Positions 61,158 to 64,000 of a DNA stretch of 64,000 nucleotides are shown here, in pieces. Source of the DNA: Alloscardovia omnicolens DSM 21503 (lineage in GTDB: Bacteria > Actinomycetota > Actinomycetes > Actinomycetales > Bifidobacteriaceae). Position numbers and translations under genes: made by a program. The DNA lies in contig NZ_ATVB01000008.1 of assembly GCF_000420505.1 (NCBI RefSeq), positions 28,979 through 92,978 on the forward strand, written 5' to 3'. Every line of letters starts with the position of its first letter. Position 1 is the first letter of the stretch. Below the pieces are notes generated by a model that was given only the letters and a program-made list of their open reading frames with translations, ran no database searches and was not told the origin of the DNA.

Positions 61158-62387
61158 TTACTTCTTATATGCGTCGAACCATGCCTGCGTCTTTTCAGCC
61201 GCATTTGCTGCGGTAACATCACCAGTGGTAATTGCAGTACCGAAGTTTTCGCATGGATCCCAGAAGTTGCTCATCTCTGTCAGAGTTGGCTGAATAATCG
61301 AAGTATTAGCCAAAGTGTCAATCTGAGCCTTAGCAGCTGGATCATCGGCAACCATGCTCTCCAAAGACTTGTCTGCTGGAATAATCTGACGCATCTCATA
61401 GTGCTTCTTTTGAGCCTGAGTTGAACCAAGGAATGCTGCAAACTGAGCCGCAATCTTTGCGTTCTTGGCGTTAGGATTATAGGCTATAGAAGTAGAGCCT
61501 GCGAAGGACTTCATCTGGTATGTGCCAGAATCAAGAGTGAAGCTTGGCAGCTGTGCTGCTGCATAGTTATCTCCCAAAGCTTCCTTCATGTCCTGTGCAC
61601 TCCAGGTTCCAGAGAAGTAGACATCTGCAGTGCCGTTCTTCATTGCAGCTAAGCCAGCATTGTCTGCATTATTATCGAGAACGAAGTTAGGGTTCTTCAT
61701 AAGGCTTGTAAGGAATTCAGTAACTTCTGCAGCGTGTGGACCAGGTTGAATGCCAGCCTTAGCATCTGTACCCTTCTTACCAAAGATGGTCATACCGTCG
61801 CCCACATAGAAGGATGGCAAATACCATGAGTTAGCAATATTAAAGGTTACCTTACCCTTTTCGAGCATTGTATTGAAGGACTTAATATCGTCCGCACTGA
61901 ACTTGGACTTGTTGTAGTACATAAACCAGGTGTTACCCGAGAGTGGAACACCATAAAGCTTGCCATCGGTACCAGTAACCGAATTGACCAAGGTTTCGTC
62001 GTTCTGCTCTTTTACCTGCTTGGTTGCATCGTCAGACAGCTCACCAATAGCTTGAGCATCTACCAAAGCACCCAGCTGATCGCTTGCAAACTGATATACG
62101 TCTGCTGCTGCCGCTGGATCTTGCTTAACAGTGGTTGCTGCATCTGCAGACGTGACCACCGAGTTCTTCCAAGTAATCTTGTATTCAGGATGTTCTTTTT
62201 CGAATGCAGCTTCCATAGTTTGCAGCCAGGAATCCTTCTTGGCCTGATCTTCCGCAGCAGACCATACGGTAATGGTTGCTGTTTTAGAATCCGAACCAGA
62301 ACCTGAATTCGAGGCACCACATGCGCCTGCGCCTAAGAGCATGGCAGCAGCTGCACCAGCAGCTAATACCTTTGCAAACTTCGTCAT
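61158..62387 (-). CDS. Carbohydrate ABC transporter solute-binding lipoprotein (CUT1, MalE-like)
   Basis: The 409-residue protein has a lipoprotein signal peptide (VLAAGAAAAMLLGAGACGAS), a family 1 binding-protein fold: ITVWSAAEDQAKKDSWLQTM, LYGVPLSGNTWFMYYNKSKF, AQFAAFLGSTQAQKKHYEMR, and a Trp-rich C-terminus. The likely ligand class is a maltose/maltodextrin or other oligosaccharide, not deducible from sequence alone. GGAGG lies 6 nt before the ATG at 62387 (ATG 62390 directly precedes it). It is first in the operon and its promoter has a LacI-type operator. Confidence 0.92.
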   Translation of the reverse strand: MTKFAKVLAAGAAAAMLLGAGACGASNSGSGSDSKTATITVWSAAEDQAKKDSWLQTMEAAFEKEHPEYKITWKNSVVTSADAATTVKQDPAAAADVYQFASDQLGALVDAQAIGELSDDATKQVKEQNDETLVNSVTGTDGKLYGVPLSGNTWFMYYNKSKFSADDIKSFNTMLEKGKVTFNIANSWYLPSFYVGDGMTIFGKKGTDAKAGIQPGPHAAEVTEFLTSLMKNPNFVLDNNADNAGLAAMKNGTADVYFSGTWSAQDMKEALGDNYAAAQLPSFTLDSGTYQMKSFAGSTSIAYNPNAKNAKIAAQFAAFLGSTQAQKKHYEMRQIIPADKSLESMVADDPAAKAQIDTLANTSIIQPTLTEMSNFWDPCENFGTAITTGDVTAANAAEKTQAWFDAYKK

Positions 62388-62501
62388 CATTGACCTCCCC
62401 CAAAAAAACGGATCTCTATCGAGGTAACAAACTTCAAGCAATGAACAACTGCGTTCACAAGTGCGAGCACCGCGCCCATTTCTTCTTTGTTACTAGAACT
62501 G

Positions 62502-62529
62502 AGTATATCCGTTTTGCATACGTTTGCAA
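62502..62529 (-). promoter_or_regulatory. Promoter with LacI-family operator for the sugar ABC operon
   Basis: TTGCATACGTTTGCAA (62514-62529) is a near-perfect 16-bp palindrome with the central CG typical of LacI/GalR regulators. On the minus strand it overlaps the -35 (TTGCAA) and is followed 16 nt on by a TATACT -10 (62502-62507). Regulator gene not in the window. Confidence 0.75.
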
Positions 62530-62706
62530 GTTTTATTTGCCGAAAACAAGTAAATGATGAGAAAAAGTACTATATAGAAAGACTTTAGCTTTTGGATTTG
62601 CTTTTTGAACGTAAGAAAATATATTATTTTAAGCCATTTGGGAACGTTCTCAAGAAATATTACAGAAGTACCTTTGACATTATTTATTATCTCATAAAAT
62701 GGACAA

Positions 62707-62745
62707 AATACTGTATGCCGACATCTTTCGAACATCGGCATACAG
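62707..62745 (-). terminator. Terminator of the TraX-family gene
   Basis: On the minus strand CTGTATGCCGA and TCGGCATACAG form an 11-bp perfect stem followed by TATTTTG, about 30 nt after the stop codon. Confidence 0.75.
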
Positions 62746-62775
62746 CAGACAGAGCGAAGGAAGAACGCAACGACT

Positions 62776-63639
62776 TTAGAAAACGACGAACAGCGTTCCG
62801 AAAACAAGAATAAGCAAATATGCTCCATACCACCCCAATTGCACTACGCGATTATCGCGGCTATATCCCATTTTGTAGTCATTGCGGTAATGCAAAACAA
62901 CAGCGCCAATACCTGGAGTAATCACGCACATCGCGCCGAAAATTCCCGATAAGAGCATCATCGTATTCTCTTTAAGACCGAGGAAGTAATAAATATAAGC
63001 GAAAACGAGCATAATCAGTCCCAACGGAACTAACTGCTGACGAATGCCCACGCGAAGCATCAGCATCCACATAGCAGCGAGCACAAAAATAACAGTATCT
63101 AATACGAGGGTATTGCGCGAATGCTTCGAAAATACTTTGCCTGTTTTCGCGGAAACATTTTTCATAATCTCGCCGCGCATACCGAAGGTGAAAATAATAA
63201 TAAATACTGCCCATACCGGATTTTGTGAGCTGAAATCCCATGCTTTACCGGTGGTTACCATATCGTATGGCACTTCGCTGAGCAGAGCAAGCACAAAAAC
63301 GCGGGCAAGATAGCCGTTCATATGGCGTGTGTGTTTGATGCCTTGAACGGTTAGCCATGCTATAAGAGGCACAGCCAGCCAAGACAGCACTTCTGAGACG
63401 ACAGCCAAGGTTAACCCCACCATATTTTCTATGCCAAACAAGGTAGGGAAAATCGCGGTGGCGAGAACCGAGAAGAAAGTGAATACCAAAGCGATGGTTT
63501 TAATACCAGCAACAGAGAGACCGCGCTGTTGGGCAGGCTGATCAGCACTGCGTGCATCCGTAGCTGCACGCGTTGATGGAGACGCTGAGGTAGATGCTGA
63601 ATGGATTTCTGGCGCATAATGCTGATTCTTCTCGCCCAT
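62776..63639 (-). CDS. TraX-family membrane protein
   Basis: The 287-residue protein has an N-terminal cytoplasmic tail (about 40 residues, Ser/Ala/Thr-rich) and about eight membrane helices with the family's RVFVLALLSEVPYDMVTTG and FDSQNPVW-like (WDFSSQNPVWAVFIIIFTFG) stretches. TraX was named for pilin acetylation in F plasmids, but chromosomal homologues in Gram-positive bacteria have unknown roles, perhaps acyl transfer at the envelope. GGAATATT precedes the ATG. Confidence 0.85.
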   Translation of the reverse strand: MGEKNQHYAPEIHSASTSASPSTRAATDARSADQPAQQRGLSVAGIKTIALVFTFFSVLATAIFPTLFGIENMVGLTLAVVSEVLSWLAVPLIAWLTVQGIKHTRHMNGYLARVFVLALLSEVPYDMVTTGKAWDFSSQNPVWAVFIIIFTFGMRGEIMKNVSAKTGKVFSKHSRNTLVLDTVIFVLAAMWMLMLRVGIRQQLVPLGLIMLVFAYIYYFLGLKENTMMLLSGIFGAMCVITPGIGAVVLHYRNDYKMGYSRDNRVVQLGWYGAYLLILVFGTLFVVF

Positions 63640-63860
63640 AATATTCCTTAATATATTCCTTCGCCTTCGAACTCGACTGTGCTGGTTGCCTGTGCTAGTT
63701 GCCCAGTGAAACCGTTAAGCACATGGCAGCTGCATTACAATCTCCTGCGTTGTAGCCACTTAGTCTAACAATCTACATAAACAAGCTCAAACAAATGCCA
63801 TAGAGGTTCATCTGACTTAGTGGGGGTTTTCGAGGTTTGCGGGTGCGTAACTGGACACAA

Positions 63861-64000
63861 TTAACCTTCACACTGCGTTAAATTCGAAGAGTTCTTACTC
63901 TCACGCATTCTGCTTAACCGATTAATATACCTGTTATGCCAGTTTTGATGCGCAAAAATGGCTTCAAAACTGGCATATCGGTTGCGCGTATCGACTTCAC
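63861..64000 (-). repeat. Dispersed intergenic repeat, copy D (inverted, runs to the window end)
   Basis: The reverse complement reads GTGAAGTCGATACGCGCAAC, the full hairpin TATGCCAGTTTTGAAGCC ... TTTTTGCGCATCAAAACTGGCATA, ATTAATCGGTTAAGCAGAAT and TTCGAATTTAACGCAGTGTG. It is the best-conserved copy and may extend past base 64000. Confidence 0.85.

Overview
The window looks like a chromosomal segment of a low-GC member of the Bifidobacteriaceae (Actinomycetota), an Alloscardovia/Scardovia/Gardnerella-like organism rather than a typical 60 % GC Bifidobacterium. This rests on gene neighbourhoods (rpsP-khpA-rimM-trmD; coaD-sepIVA-like-DUF177-rpmF-rnc; pncB near rph-rdgB; a GlnR-type regulator; Rho with a long Asn/Arg-rich insert; DUF3039) and on moderate GC judged by eye. 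I ran no searches; family calls come from reading motifs.

Layout. 1-8.8 kb: the start of a probable dacB running off the left edge, ppa, a membrane protein divergent from glnR, nth, a family-5 solute-binding protein and valS. 9-13.2 kb (minus): chorismate mutase, rho, pgi. 13.4-15.0 kb: tRNA-Thr(CGU), tRNA-Leu(UAG), a transposase fragment and a decayed adhesin gene. 15.2-19.9 kb: rdgB-rph, a Pr6Pr-type membrane protein, pncB, a DUF3039 gene. 19.9-26.6 kb: coaD, a DivIVA/SepIVA-like gene, DUF177, rpmF, a repeat-rich gap, rnc, ilvB-ilvN. 26.6-31 kb: a secreted GH53 galactanase under a perfect palindrome, then decayed toxin-antitoxin-type genes and an IS256-end MITE-like element. 31-39.7 kb (minus): a six-gene anchored-repeat ABC transporter operon (three surface proteins, binding protein, ATPase, permease). 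40-43.3 kb: a small membrane protein, an ABC-F ATPase, a class I glutamine amidotransferase. 43.9-50.9 kb: cysS, ffh, an EEP-family phosphatase, rpsP, khpA, rimM, trmD. 51.2-53.6 kb: an AT-rich island. 53.6-58.5 kb: rsmD, recG, rpmB, an MscS channel. 58.7-63.6 kb: a CUT1 sugar transporter and a TraX-family membrane protein.

The most interesting region is 51.2-53.6 kb, between trmD and rsmD. It holds a regulated-looking promoter, a 10-codon ORF with a strong Shine-Dalgarno sequence, an intercistronic hairpin, a ThiF/E1-like protein with the RYSRN and NLTRQ features of microcin C MccB, and an overlapping MFS exporter. This is the architecture of a microcin C-type peptide-nucleotide locus, but the candidate peptide ends in Arg rather than the expected Asn and the enzyme lacks the zinc-binding CxxC pairs, so it is either a divergent new type or partly decayed.

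Second in interest is the anchored-repeat ABC operon, in which five copies of a GH-D ... HxH-type domain occur in three surface proteins and in the binding protein itself, suggesting a surface-to-membrane relay for a metal or metal-containing ligand. Many intergenic stretches contain dispersed or relic elements: a four-copy palindromic repeat family, a short repeat pair, MITE-like ends, and genes broken by single-base events.
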